A DNA stretch of 43,010 nt from NCBI GenBank assembly GCA_023258975.1, contig JAHFRD010000024.1, positions 1-43,010 on the forward strand, read 5' to 3'. The position numbers were made by a program, and so were the translations under genes. The notes beneath the pieces were generated by a model. That model was given only the letters and a program-made list of their open reading frames with translations, had not been told where the DNA came from and did no database searches. Below, piece after piece: positions 1-8,622 of this stretch (the stretch's first letter is position 1; each line of letters begins with the position of its first letter). The stretch is from Hydrogenophilales bacterium. GTDB lineage: Bacteria; Pseudomonadota; Gammaproteobacteria; Burkholderiales; Thiobacillaceae.

Positions 1-348
1 ACAACAGATCCAACTCATCCCATGCCGTGTTTACCCCGCAGCAATAAGATTGCTGTATGCGCAACGTTGTGCAGTGCCATTTATCTCGCAAAATCGAGCC
101 AAATATCGCGCGCCGCTCCATCCTGCTCAAGCCTGAGCATTTTCCCACCCAGACTCCCAGCCAGAAAAGTCCCATCCAAATTCCGACAGGCTGCCAAGTT
201 AAACGGATGGCCTTGGCGCGTCCCGCGCTGCTACGATGCCGCGTCCGTGCCACCCCGATCGGGATGGGCTGACAAATTCATACAGATGGCGTGCCCGGCT
301 CCGCGTTTCATGGGCGATGGGCACGCTGATGGCAAGGGAGACGCACGC
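1..348. other. Left-edge stretch without a recognisable gene
   Basis: No open frame here has convincing family character. The minus strand is open from about position 176 to the left edge, with a potential ATG at 176-174, but I do not recognise the 58-residue translation. The stretch ends in a good ribosome-binding sequence (AAGGGAG, 334-340) placed for the hsdR stub that starts at 349. Confidence 0.5.
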
Positions 349-471
349 ATGACGCCGGAAGACAAGGCGCGCCAGCGGATCGACCAAAAGCTCGATCAGG
401 CCGGCTGGGTGATTCAGGACATGAAGCAGCTCAACCTCTCGGCGGGGGTGGGCGTGGCCGTGCGCGAATAC
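349..471 (+). pseudogene. hsdR: 5' stub of type I restriction subunit HsdR
   Basis: From the ATG at 349, behind an AAGGGAG ribosome-binding site, about 41 residues match the N-terminal start of type I restriction endonuclease HsdR. The stretch AGWVIQDMKQLNL followed by GVAVREY is the characteristic opening of this family. In an intact protein of roughly 750 to 1000 residues, nuclease and DEAD-box translocase domains follow. Here the similarity stops near 471, and the reading frame runs only to a stop at 502-504. Immediately after, another frame carries the tail of a Fic protein, so a deletion has joined two genes. The stub cannot make a working enzyme. Family assignment is from recognition of the N-terminal motif, not a search. 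Confidence 0.7.
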
Positions 472-472
472 T

Positions 473-670
473 CTGTTCGACCGGCCGATTTTCCAGTCGG
501 GTGACTTTGTGCAGCGTTCCGGCATTCCCAAACAGTCGGCGCTGCCGTTTCTGCGCACCCTGCGGGAGGCGGGCATTTTGCAAGTTTTACGCGAGAGCAG
601 CGGGCGCCGTTCGGCGGTGCTGGCCTTCCGTGAATTGCTCAATTGCGCCGAGGGCCGGGAGATTCTTTGA
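473..670 (+). pseudogene. C-terminal remnant of a Fic-family protein
   Basis: Starting with LFDRPIFQSGDFVQ at 473 and ending at the TGA at 668-670, about 65 residues match the winged-helix C-terminus typical of Fic/DOC family AMP-transferases. The closing GRRSAVLAFRELLN and AEGREIL segments are characteristic. There is no start codon and no catalytic HPFxxGNGR motif, because the whole N-terminal and Fic core are missing. It is fused out of frame to the hsdR stub. Fic genes often sit inside type I restriction loci, which fits the hsdM relic downstream. No function is expected. Confidence 0.7.
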
Positions 671-681
671 GTCCAACCCGT

Positions 682-745
682 CATACACAACGCGGATTGC
701 GTATTAAAAATAGCGAAATATCAGACACAAACTGCGTTGTGTATG
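682..745. repeat. 12-bp perfect inverted repeat upstream of hsdM relic
   Basis: CATACACAACGC at 682-693 is the exact reverse complement of GCGTTGTGTATG at 734-745, with 40 nt between. A smaller ACACAA/TTGTGT pair (725-730 and 737-742) is nested in the right arm. The surrounding 672-876 gap is AT-rich compared with its neighbours and otherwise holds no gene. It may be an old operator pair for the restriction locus; no regulator is left here to test that. Confidence 0.6.
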
Positions 746-855
746 GTGACTCGGACGCAAACCGTCTTGTGGGCTACGCTCAATTTATTATCCAAAGGTC
801 GGGATAATAACGACGAGAATTAACATAACGCATTGAATGTAAAAATAATATTTAG

Positions 856-1699
<844 letters not shown>

Positions 1700-1868
1700 G
1701 GGCCTGGCCCGATGCATGGCCCACGTTGAGATGGCGGCCGGCACGCTTCACTTGTTTCGTCACCGCCGGGTCGCTAAAGTCCGGCGCGCCCCGGTTCCGT
1801 TCACGATGCGCGGCTGCCACTTGCAGCATCCGGTACCCCAACCCAACACCCTGTCGGATTTGCCCGCC

Positions 1869-2684
1869 ATGTTTCGCTGCGGCCGCACCCTGTTTGCATT
1901 GGATCGCCCTCTGGTCATGGGCATCGTCAACGTCACCCCGGATTCGTTTTCCGACGGCGGCCGTTCGCCGCGCCAGGCCATCGTGCACGGCCTCGCCCTG
2001 CGTGAGGCGGGGGCGGACATCCTCGACATCGGCGGCGAATCGACGCGGCCGGGGGCGGCGGCGGTGTCCATTCAGGCCGAGTTGGATCGCGTCCTGCCGG
2101 TGTTGGAAGGGCTGCGCGACTGCGGCGCGGCATTGTCGGTCGATACCATGAAGCCGGAGGTGATGCGCGCCGTGCTGGCGGCGGGCGCCGACCTCATCAA
2201 CGACGTGCGCGCCCTGCAAACGCCCGGCGCCCTGGAAGCGGTGGCGGGCTCGGATTGCGGCCTGTGCCTGATGCACATGCGCGGCGAACCGCGCGGCATG
2301 CAGAGCGACCCGCGCTATGGCGACGTGGTGGCGGAAGTGGTGCGATTCCTGCGAGAACGGGTCGAAGCGGCCTTGCAAGCCGGCATTGCTCGCGAGCGGC
2401 TGCTGATCGACCCCGGTTTCGGTTTCGGCAAGACCCTGGAACACAACATCGCGTTGTTCAAGGCGTTGCCCGAATTCGCGCATATCGCCCCGGTGCTGGC
2501 CGGCGTGTCGCGCAAATCCATGCTTGGCCAGATCACCGGGCGGCCGGTCGGGGCGCGCCTGGCCGCCAGTGTCGCGGCGGCGCTGTTGGCGGCGCGGCGC
2601 GGCGCGGCGATACTGCGCGTCCACGATGTGGGGGACACCGTGGATGCCTTGAAAATCATGAACGTATTAGGAGACCCACAATGA
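1869..2684 (+). CDS. folP: Dihydropteroate synthase
   Basis: FolP condenses 6-hydroxymethyl-dihydropterin diphosphate with p-aminobenzoate in folate synthesis, in the cytoplasm. The 271-residue protein starts with the family signature: [11 protein letters not shown] at residues 21-31, then [13 protein letters not shown] near 53-65, [13 protein letters not shown] at 181-193 and GVSRKS at 212-217, which line the pterin and pABA pockets of the TIM barrel. I chose ATG 1869 because family members begin shortly before this signature; ATG 1806 is possible but adds an unconserved stretch. The stop overlaps the glmM start by four bases (ATGA), so the two are translationally coupled. In relatives ftsH commonly precedes folP; here the restriction relic does. 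Confidence 0.95.
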   Translation: MFRCGRTLFALDRPLVMGIVNVTPDSFSDGGRSPRQAIVHGLALREAGADILDIGGESTRPGAAAVSIQAELDRVLPVLEGLRDCGAALSVDTMKPEVMRAVLAAGADLINDVRALQTPGALEAVAGSDCGLCLMHMRGEPRGMQSDPRYGDVVAEVVRFLRERVEAALQAGIARERLLIDPGFGFGKTLEHNIALFKALPEFAHIAPVLAGVSRKSMLGQITGRPVGARLAASVAAALLAARRGAAILRVHDVGDTVDALKIMNVLGDPQ

Positions 2685-4042
2685 GCAGGAAATATTTCGG
2701 CACCGACGGCGTGCGCGGCAAGGTGGGCGAGGAGCCCATCACCCCCGATTTCGCCATGCGTCTGGGCTATGCCGCCGGCCGTGTGCTGGCGTCGGTGGAG
2801 GTCGAGGCGATGCACGGAGAACGCCCCGGCGTGCTGATCGGCAAGGACACGCGCATTTCCGGCTACATGCTGGAATCCGCGCTGCAGGCCGGCCTCACGG
2901 CGGCGGGCGTGGATGTGCGCCTGACCGGGCCGATGCCCACACCCGGCATCGCCTACCTCACCCGCGCCCTCAGATTGCAGGCGGGGGTGGTGATTTCCGC
3001 CTCGCACAATCCGTATGAGGACAACGGCATCAAGTTCTTCTCCGCGCGCGGCACCAAACTGCCGGACGACGTGGAGCTGGCCATCGAGGCCGCGCTCGAC
3101 CAGCCGATGAAGACCGCCTCCTCGAAACAACTGGGCAAGGTCAAGCGGGTGGATGACGCCGCCGGCCGCTACATCGAGTTCTGCAAGAGCACGTTTCCCA
3201 CCGACATGGATTTGCGTGGCATGCGCATCGTGGTGGATTGCGCCAACGGCGCCGGCTATCACATCGCGCCGCACGTGTTCCACGAATTGGGCGCCGATGT
3301 CATCGCCATCGCCAACGAACCCAATGGCATGAACATCAACAAGGAGTGCGGCGCCACCCACACCGATTGCCTGTCGCGCGCGGTGCGCCAGCATCGCGCC
3401 GATGTCGGCGTGGCCCTGGACGGCGACGGCGACCGCTTGATGATGTCGGACGCCGCCGGCCAGATCATGGACGGCGACAAACTGCTCTATGCCATCGCCC
3501 GCTATCGCAAGGAAGTCGGCCATCGCAACGGTGGTGTGGTCGGCACCCTGATGACCAATCTGGGCACCGAACTGGCGCTCAAGTCCCTGGGCTGCGAGTT
3601 CACGCGCGCCAAGGTGGGTGACCGCTATGTGCTGGAGCAACTGCAACAACATGGCTGGCAACTCGGCGGCGAATCCTCCGGCCACCTCCTCTGCCTGGAC
3701 AAGCACACCACCGGCGACGGCATCGTCTCCGCCTTGCAGGTGCTCGCCGCCCTGCGCGGCTCCGGCCAGTCGCTGACCGATTACACGCGCGACTGCCCCA
3801 CCTACCCGCAACTCCTGGTCAACGTGCGTGTGGCGCGAGGCTTCAAGACCGACGGGGACGCCGGCGTGGCGCGGGCCGTGGCCGAAGTGGAGGCGGAGCT
3901 GGGCGACAGCGGCCGCGTGGTTCTGCGCGCTTCCGGCACCGAGCCGCTGATCCGGGTGATGGTGGAAGGCCGCGACGAGGCCCAGGTGAAACGCACCGCC
4001 AACCATATCGCCGACGCGGTACGGGCGGCTGCGGGGGGATGA
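2681..4042 (+). CDS. glmM: Phosphoglucosamine mutase
   Basis: GlmM interconverts glucosamine-6-phosphate and glucosamine-1-phosphate on the way to UDP-GlcNAc for peptidoglycan and LPS. The 453-residue protein has all four expected landmarks. It opens with [10 protein letters not shown], and the catalytic phosphoserine loop is SASHNP at 106-111 (the phosphorylated serine should be Ser108). The magnesium site is DGDGDR at 247-252. GESSGH forms the sugar-binding loop, and RASGTEP near the end is the phosphate-binding loop. Length is normal for the family. ATG 2681 overlaps the folP stop and has AGGAGA a few bases upstream. Its 3' end is followed by a 10-bp dyad at 4075-4105 before pstS. Confidence 0.97.
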   Translation: MSRKYFGTDGVRGKVGEEPITPDFAMRLGYAAGRVLASVEVEAMHGERPGVLIGKDTRISGYMLESALQAGLTAAGVDVRLTGPMPTPGIAYLTRALRLQAGVVISASHNPYEDNGIKFFSARGTKLPDDVELAIEAALDQPMKTASSKQLGKVKRVDDAAGRYIEFCKSTFPTDMDLRGMRIVVDCANGAGYHIAPHVFHELGADVIAIANEPNGMNINKECGATHTDCLSRAVRQHRADVGVALDGDGDRLMMSDAAGQIMDGDKLLYAIARYRKEVGHRNGGVVGTLMTNLGTELALKSLGCEFTRAKVGDRYVLEQLQQHGWQLGGESSGHLLCLDKHTTGDGIVSALQVLAALRGSGQSLTDYTRDCPTYPQLLVNVRVARGFKTDGDAGVARAVAEVEAELGDSGRVVLRASGTEPLIRVMVEGRDEAQVKRTANHIADAVRAAAGG

Positions 4043-4074
4043 GGCCGTCGAGGCGGCGGCGTGGATCGGGTTGG

Positions 4075-4105
4075 ATTATTACAGCCGTCACGAGCCTGTA
4101 ATAAT
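4075..4105. repeat. 10-bp perfect dyad in the glmM-pstS gap
   Basis: ATTATTACAG (4075-4084) and CTGTAATAAT (4096-4105) are exact reverse complements around an 11-nt spacer. The right arm contains the second half of the pstS Pho-box candidate. There is no T-run after it, so a simple terminator is unlikely; an operator is possible. Confidence 0.6.
4085..4102 (+). promoter_or_regulatory. Candidate Pho box of pstSCAB
   Basis: CCGTCAC-GAGC-CTGTAAT consists of two 7-mers at 11-bp spacing. Each differs at one position from the enterobacterial PhoB half-sites CTGTCAC and CTGTCAT. A weak -10-like CATAAG follows at 4111-4116. The pstS start is 54 nt downstream. PhoB control of pst operons is well established; this site is by eye. 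Confidence 0.6.
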
Positions 4106-4155
4106 TCGCGCATAAGCTGCGCCGGTTCCCAACTGAACCTGTCCGGAGATCACCC

Positions 4156-5178
4156 ATGAATCGTACCCCGCTGAAACTGGCCACTCTGGCCGCCGCCACG
4201 TTTGTCACTTTTTCCCTGAGCCTGTCCGCCCTGGCCGCCAATGTCACCGGCGCCGGCGCGACTTTCCCTTACGCCGTCTACACCAAGTGGGCCGAGGCCT
4301 ATAAGGGCGCGACCGGGAATCAGGTCAATTACCAGGGCATCGGCTCTTCCGGCGGCATCAAGCAGATCAAGGCCAAGACCGTCGATTTCGGCGGCACCGA
4401 CGCGCCCCTCTCCGAAGCCGAACTGGACGCGGCCAATCTGGTGCAGGTGCCGACCGTGATGGGCGGCGTCACCATCGTGTTCAACCTGCCCGGCGTCGAA
4501 TCCGGCAAGCTGAAGCTGGATGGCGTCACCGCCGCCAACATCTTCCGCGGAGCCATCACCAAGTGGAACGATCCCGCCATCGCCGCGCTGAATCCCGGCG
4601 TGAAACTGCCTGCCACCGCGATCACCGTGGCGCACCGTTCCGATGGTTCCGGCACCACCCACGTGTTCACCCACTATCTGGCCAAGCAGTCGATGGCGTT
4701 CAAGCGCGATGTCGGCGCCGACAAGACCGTGAACTGGCCGGTCAACGGCGTCGGCGGCAAGGGCAACCCCGGTGTCGCCGCCAATGTCCAGAAGATCGCC
4801 GGCGCCATTGGCTACGTCGATATCGCCGATGCCATGAAGAACGGCATGCACTTCGTGGCGTTGAAGAACCGGGCCGGCAACTTCATCGTGCCGAGCCAGG
4901 ACGCGGTGGCTGACGCTGCGGGCGGCGCCAACTTCAAGATCAAGGGCATGGCCCCGGATCTGCTCGACCAGACCCACAAGAATGCCTGGCCGATCACCAG
5001 CGCCACCTACATGCTGGCCTATGAGAAGGGTTCCGACGCCGCCCGTCAGAAGGGCGTGGTTGATTTCTTCGCCTGGTCGCTGAACCACGGCCAGAAGATG
5101 GCCGAGGAACTGGGTTTCGTGGCCCTGCCGTCCAACGTGGTGAAGATGGTCGAAGCCGAGATGAAGAACATCAAGTAA
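4156..5178 (+). CDS. pstS: Periplasmic phosphate-binding protein PstS
   Basis: PstS captures phosphate in the periplasm and delivers it to the PstCAB importer. The 340-residue precursor has a Sec signal peptide: positive N-region, hydrophobic core, and a likely cut after Ala27 in SALA-AN. The phosphate-binding loops are recognisable: GAGATFPYAVYTKW right after the signal, GIGSSGGIKQI, DFGGTDAPLS, and HRSDGSGTTHVFTHYL in the second lobe. ATG 4156 is followed immediately by the signal peptide, and CCGGAGAT lies upstream. It is the first gene of pstSCAB and follows a Pho-box candidate. A 204-nt gap with a repeat element separates it from pstC, which in many bacteria lets pstS be expressed above the rest of the operon. 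Confidence 0.97.
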   Translation: MNRTPLKLATLAAATFVTFSLSLSALAANVTGAGATFPYAVYTKWAEAYKGATGNQVNYQGIGSSGGIKQIKAKTVDFGGTDAPLSEAELDAANLVQVPTVMGGVTIVFNLPGVESGKLKLDGVTAANIFRGAITKWNDPAIAALNPGVKLPATAITVAHRSDGSGTTHVFTHYLAKQSMAFKRDVGADKTVNWPVNGVGGKGNPGVAANVQKIAGAIGYVDIADAMKNGMHFVALKNRAGNFIVPSQDAVADAAGGANFKIKGMAPDLLDQTHKNAWPITSATYMLAYEKGSDAARQKGVVDFFAWSLNHGQKMAEELGFVALPSNVVKMVEAEMKNIK

Positions 5179-5196
5179 TTTCAATCGCTTGTATCG

Positions 5197-5310
5197 GTTC
5201 GGGCGCGGAAGTCGTAACACGCCGGGCCGCCCCAAGTGTTTCTTGCCCCCCTTGGGGGGGGGCGCCGCCGGGTGTTTGGCGCCCTCGGGGGCATTCTTCC
5301 GCGCCCGAAC
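5197..5310. repeat. Palindromic intergenic element between pstS and pstC
   Basis: A 15-bp perfect inverted repeat encloses the element (GTTCGGGCGCGGAAG, 5197-5211, and its complement at 5296-5310). Inside is a hairpin AACAC (5216-5220), core GCCGGGCCGCCCCAA (5221-5235), GTGTT (5236-5240), then a C6-TT-G9 foldback near 5246-5261. A near-identical core in a longer hairpin occurs inverted at 35953-35987. It probably attenuates or processes the transcript between pstS and pstCAB. Confidence 0.75.
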
Positions 5311-5382
5311 TTTCTCCGAAAGCCTCCTTGTGTAGTCGAGGGGCCTTCCGGAGAATGCCGGATCAATTCAGGAAAGACTGCA

Positions 5383-6354
5383 ATGAGTGACATGGCCCCT
5401 CCCATCGACCTGCACGCCAGCCAGGTCAGGAAGTTCAATATTCAGGACATGCTTTTCCACCAGGTTACCCTGGTGTTCGCCTTCATCGTACTGGCGGCGC
5501 TGGCCGGCATCCTGATCTCCCTGGCCATCGAGGCTCTGCCGGTATTGAAACAAACCGGCCCGGCTTTCCTCTGGACCAATGTCTGGAACGTGCCGGAAGA
5601 GCAGTTTGGCGCGCTTTCCGCCATCTACGGCACCGTGGTGACCTCCGTTATCGCTCTGCTGATCGCCGTTCCGGTCAGCTTTGGCATCGCCCTGTTCCTC
5701 ACCGAAACCTGCCCGGTCTGGTTGCGCCGCCCGCTCGGCACCGCCATCGAACTGCTTGCCGGTGTGCCCTCCATCATCTACGGCATTTGGGGCCTGTTCG
5801 TGTTCGCGCCGCTGTTCGCCCAGCATGTGCAGCCCCACTTGCAAACCGCCCTCGGCGACGTGCCGGTGATCGGCGGCTGGTTTGCCGGCCCGCCCATCGG
5901 CATCGGCATCCTCACCGCCGGCATCGTGCTGTCCCTGATGGTGATTCCCTTCGTCGCCTCGGTGATGCGCGACGTGTTCGAGACCGTGCCGGCGCCGCTC
6001 AAGGAATCCGCCTACGGGGTCGGCTGCACCACCTGGGAAGTGGTGGTCAACGTGGTTCTGCCCTACACCCGGGTCGGCGTCATCGGCGGCATCATGTTGG
6101 GCCTCGGCCGCGCTCTGGGCGAGACGATGGCGGTCACCTTCGTGATCGGCAACGCCAACCGCATCGTCGGCAGCCTGTTCGCCCCCGGCACTTCGATCGC
6201 CTCCACACTGGCCAATGAATTCGGCGAGGCCGACCCCGGCCTGCATATTTCCTCGTTGTTCGCTTTGGGTCTGGTGCTGTTCGTCATCACCTTCGTGGTG
6301 TTGGCGCTCTCGCGCTGGCTGATCCATCGCGGCACCGTGAAGCAGGGCAAATGA
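5383..6354 (+). CDS. pstC: Phosphate ABC transporter permease PstC
   Basis: PstC is one of the two inner-membrane permeases of the high-affinity phosphate importer. The 323-residue protein has about six hydrophobic segments. The permease-to-ATPase coupling loop (EAA-like: ESAYGVGCTTWEVVVNVVLP) starts near residue 208, and GRALGETMAVTFVIG, typical of PstC, follows near 243. I chose ATG 5383 because AGGAAAG lies seven bases upstream and because the open frame before it runs through the repeat element, which is not protein-like. PstA follows after 22 nt. Length is in the normal range for betaproteobacterial PstC. Confidence 0.95.
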   Translation: MSDMAPPIDLHASQVRKFNIQDMLFHQVTLVFAFIVLAALAGILISLAIEALPVLKQTGPAFLWTNVWNVPEEQFGALSAIYGTVVTSVIALLIAVPVSFGIALFLTETCPVWLRRPLGTAIELLAGVPSIIYGIWGLFVFAPLFAQHVQPHLQTALGDVPVIGGWFAGPPIGIGILTAGIVLSLMVIPFVASVMRDVFETVPAPLKESAYGVGCTTWEVVVNVVLPYTRVGVIGGIMLGLGRALGETMAVTFVIGNANRIVGSLFAPGTSIASTLANEFGEADPGLHISSLFALGLVLFVITFVVLALSRWLIHRGTVKQGK

Positions 6355-6376
6355 GCGGGCAACCTGGAGTCACGCG

Positions 6377-7219
6377 ATGAGCTTGTATACCCGCCGCATC
6401 TGGACCAATCGCATCGGCATCGCCCTGTCGATGCTGGCGATGGCGTTTGGCCTGCTCGCGCTGCTGTGGATACTCTGGACCCTGTTCTACAACGGCTTCT
6501 CGGCGCTTTCCTGGAATTTCTTCACCCAGGACACCCCCGCGCCGGGCAGCGAGGGCGGCGGCCTGCGCAACGCCATCGTCGGTAGCCTGATGATCGTCGG
6601 CGTGACCACGCTGGTGTCGACGCCGATCGGCATTCTGGCCGGGATCTATCTGGCGGAATTCGGCACGACGTCCAAGTTCGCCGCGACCACCCGCTTCATC
6701 ACCGACATCATGTTGTCGGCGCCCTCCATCGTTGTCGGTCTGTTCGTCTATGCCCTGGTGGTGGCCACCCTGGGCGGCTTCTCCGGCTGGGCGGGCTCGC
6801 TGGCGTTGTCCCTGATCGCCATTCCCGTGGTGGTGCGCACCACGGAAAACATGCTGCTGCTGGTGCCCACCAGCCTGCGCGAGGCGGCATTCGCCGTGGG
6901 CGCGCCACGCTGGCAGGTGTCGCTGAAAGTTACCCTGCGCGCGGTCAAGGCCGGTGTGGTCACCGGCATCCTGCTTTCCATCGCCCGCGTCACCGGCGAA
7001 ACCGCGCCGCTGCTGTTCACCGCGCTGAACAACCAGTTCTACAGCACGAATATGTCGCAGCCGATGGGCAATCTGCCCGTGGTGATTTTCCAGTTCGCCA
7101 TGAGCCCCTATGACAACTGGGTCAGCCTGGCCTGGGGCGGCGCCCTGCTGATCGCCCTGCTGGTGCTCGGGATCAATGTGATCGCGCGGGTGCTGTTCCG
7201 CAAAAAATCCTCAGACTGA
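6377..7219 (+). CDS. pstA: Phosphate ABC transporter permease PstA
   Basis: PstA is the partner permease of PstC. The 280-residue protein has an N-terminal membrane helix (residues about 13-35), a periplasmic stretch with [20 protein letters not shown], and about five further helices. The coupling loop [19 protein letters not shown] is where PstB docks, and [14 protein letters not shown] is a PstA signature. ATG 6377 is preceded by ACCTGGAG. It lies 22 nt after pstC and 14 nt before pstB, so the genes are cotranscribed. Nothing unusual is seen. Confidence 0.95.
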   Translation: MSLYTRRIWTNRIGIALSMLAMAFGLLALLWILWTLFYNGFSALSWNFFTQDTPAPGSEGGGLRNAIVGSLMIVGVTTLVSTPIGILAGIYLAEFGTTSKFAATTRFITDIMLSAPSIVVGLFVYALVVATLGGFSGWAGSLALSLIAIPVVVRTTENMLLLVPTSLREAAFAVGAPRWQVSLKVTLRAVKAGVVTGILLSIARVTGETAPLLFTALNNQFYSTNMSQPMGNLPVVIFQFAMSPYDNWVSLAWGGALLIALLVLGINVIARVLFRKKSSD

Positions 7220-7233
7220 ATTCGGAGTTCCCC

Positions 7234-8016
7234 ATGTCCGCCCCCCAACAGACCGCCGACGGCGACGCCATCCTGGAAGTTCGCGACCTGAACTTCTTCT
7301 ACGGCGATTTTCGCGGCCTGACCAATGTCTCCCTGGACATCGCCAAGAGCCGGGTGACCGCGTTCATCGGCCCGTCCGGCTGCGGCAAGTCCACCCTGCT
7401 GCGCACCTTTAACCGCATGTACGACCTCTATCCCGGCCAGCGCGCCGAAGGGCAGATCAACTTTCACGGCAACAATCTGCTGGATCGGAAACAGGACGTG
7501 AATCTGGTGCGCGCCAAGATCGGCATGGTGTTCCAGAAGCCGACGCCGTTTCCGATGACCATCTACGAGAACATCGCCTTCGGCGTGCGCCTGTACGAAA
7601 AACTGCCCAAGTCGGAGATGGACGACCGCGTCGAATGGGCGTTGCGCAAGGCGGCGATCTGGGAGGAAACCAAGGACAAACTGCAACAGAGCGGCCTGTC
7701 GCTCTCCGGCGGCCAGCAACAGCGCCTGTGCATTGCCCGCACCATCGCGGTGAAGCCGGAAATCGTCCTGCTCGACGAGCCGACTTCCGCGCTCGACCCG
7801 ATTTCCACGGCCAAGATCGAGGAGCTCATCAACGAGCTGAAGGACGATTACACCATCGCCATCGTCACCCACAACATGCAGCAGGCGGCGCGCATCTCCG
7901 ACTTCACCGCCTTCATGTATCTGGGCGAACTGGTCGAGTTCGGCAAGACCGACACCCTGTTCATCAAGCCCCGGGAAAAACAGACCGAGGACTACATTAC
8001 CGGCCGCTTCGGCTGA
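7234..8016 (+). CDS. pstB: Phosphate ABC transporter ATPase PstB
   Basis: PstB powers phosphate import by ATP hydrolysis at the inner face of the membrane. The 260-residue protein shows Walker [10 protein letters not shown] at 46-54, Q-loop [20 protein letters not shown] signature [13 protein letters not shown] starting near 157, Walker [14 protein letters not shown] and a switch histidine in TIAIVTHNM. These are PstB-specific in wording as well as order. It ends the pst operon. phoU, which follows pstB in many bacteria and links the importer to PhoR signalling, is absent here; a Pho-box candidate follows instead. Confidence 0.97.
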   Translation: MSAPQQTADGDAILEVRDLNFFYGDFRGLTNVSLDIAKSRVTAFIGPSGCGKSTLLRTFNRMYDLYPGQRAEGQINFHGNNLLDRKQDVNLVRAKIGMVFQKPTPFPMTIYENIAFGVRLYEKLPKSEMDDRVEWALRKAAIWEETKDKLQQSGLSLSGGQQQRLCIARTIAVKPEIVLLDEPTSALDPISTAKIEELINELKDDYTIAIVTHNMQQAARISDFTAFMYLGELVEFGKTDTLFIKPREKQTEDYITGRFG

Positions 8017-8019
8017 TCC

Positions 8020-8041
8020 GTGGCGCCGGCGAGTCGCCGGC
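8020..8041 (+). repeat. REP-like element, GCCGGC family, after pstB
   Basis: GTGGCGCCGGCGAGTCGCCGGC forms a 7-bp stem GCCGGCG/CGCCGGC (8025-8031 and 8035-8041) with a 3-nt loop. It closely matches GTAGCGCCGGCGTCTCGCCGGC at 38040-38061 and its inverted partner at 38086-38106. It may also end or stabilise the pst transcript. Confidence 0.7.
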
Positions 8042-8045
8042 CCGG

Positions 8046-8090
8046 TTGTCATATTTCCTTCACCCATCCGTCACCTGGGGTGGTTATCCT
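8046..8090 (+). promoter_or_regulatory. Triple Pho-box candidate and -10 after pstB
   Basis: Three 7-mers lie in exact 11-bp register: TTGTCAT (8046-8052), CCTTCAC (8057-8063), CCGTCAC (8068-8074). Against the CTGTCAT/C half-site they match at 6, 5 and 6 of 7 positions. TATCCT at 8085-8090, ten bases later, fits the usual distance of the -10 box from a Pho box. Transcription would start near 8097, heading for the gene at 8335 through a leader of about 240 nt. Confidence 0.6.
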
Positions 8091-8096
8091 GCCGGC

Positions 8097-8334
8097 TTCA
8101 TCGTGGTCGAAGCCTGAGCCGCGCCTCCTTTCGAAATACAACACGAGCTGGCGCCCGCGCGCGGGGGCTTGGCGATGGAAACCGGCTGGAGCAGGCTCGC
8201 AGAGATTCGGGCAGCCACATTGTGGCTGGCGGAAACGATCCCTGTGCCGGTAGTCTGGCAACCCGCGTGTTCGAGCAACCGATCTAGGGAATCCGCCCGC
8301 TTGCGGGCATTACATTGGTAAGGAAACCAGCATC
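8097..8334 (+). other. Structured leader or possible small RNA region
   Basis: About 240 nt without a convincing gene lie downstream of the Pho-box promoter candidate. They contain a self-complementary CCCGCGCGCGGG (8154-8165), an AGCCACA/TGTGGCT hairpin around 8212-8226, and a perfect GCCCGC-TT-GCGGGC hairpin at 8295-8308. That last hairpin lies just before the ribosome-binding site AAGGAAA (about 8320) of the 81-residue gene. It could be a long 5' leader, or a small RNA with read-through. I do not recognise a known riboswitch. Confidence 0.4.
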
Positions 8335-8580
8335 ATGGCCAACGCCGTCAAAACCATCGCCAAGTACATCCGGAAAAATCCGGAGAACGAAGCCACGCCG
8401 ATCCTCAAGGATCTCTGCGCCGCCCTGGAAGACTCCTCCGCTTTCGCGATGGGGCGCCTGTATCAACTGGACAAGAAACCCTTCGAACTGGCCATCGACC
8501 TGCTCGAAGAATGGCGCTTCGACCGCCATGTGTTCGAGCGGCGCCTGCAGAAATATCTGGATGAACCGGCGGAAGAATAA
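8335..8580 (+). CDS. Unknown 81-residue cytoplasmic protein
   Basis: I do not recognise this family. The 81 residues have no signal peptide, no membrane segment and no cysteines. The composition is charged and helix-friendly, with a repeated leucine/aromatic pattern in the segments AVKTIAKYIRKNPENEA, ILKDLCAALED, FELAIDLLEEW and VFERRLQKYLDE. This suggests a small all-helical, possibly dimeric or partner-binding protein. ATG 8335 follows AAGGAAA at good distance, and codon use is like its GC-rich neighbours, so it is very likely translated. The triple Pho-box candidate upstream and its position between pstB and the plcP operon suggest a role under phosphate limitation; that part is inference. 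Confidence 0.75.
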   Translation: MANAVKTIAKYIRKNPENEATPILKDLCAALEDSSAFAMGRLYQLDKKPFELAIDLLEEWRFDRHVFERRLQKYLDEPAEE

Positions 8581-8622
8581 GGGTCGTGGGATGGGCAATG
8601 CGGGGCGTGCCCAGCCTATGTC

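Noticed and set aside
1-176. Minus-strand open frame running off the left edge
   Set aside because: The 58 visible residues match nothing I know and the stretch is too short to judge.
8097-8334. Cobalamin or other riboswitch in the leader of the 81-residue gene
   Set aside because: Hairpins are present but the conserved B12 box and other known riboswitch cores are not found.
8592-8613. Bidirectional terminator between the 81-residue gene and the glycosyltransferase operon
   Set aside because: TGGGCA/TGCCCA can form a 6-bp stem, but the loop is 10 nt and no T-run follows on either strand.
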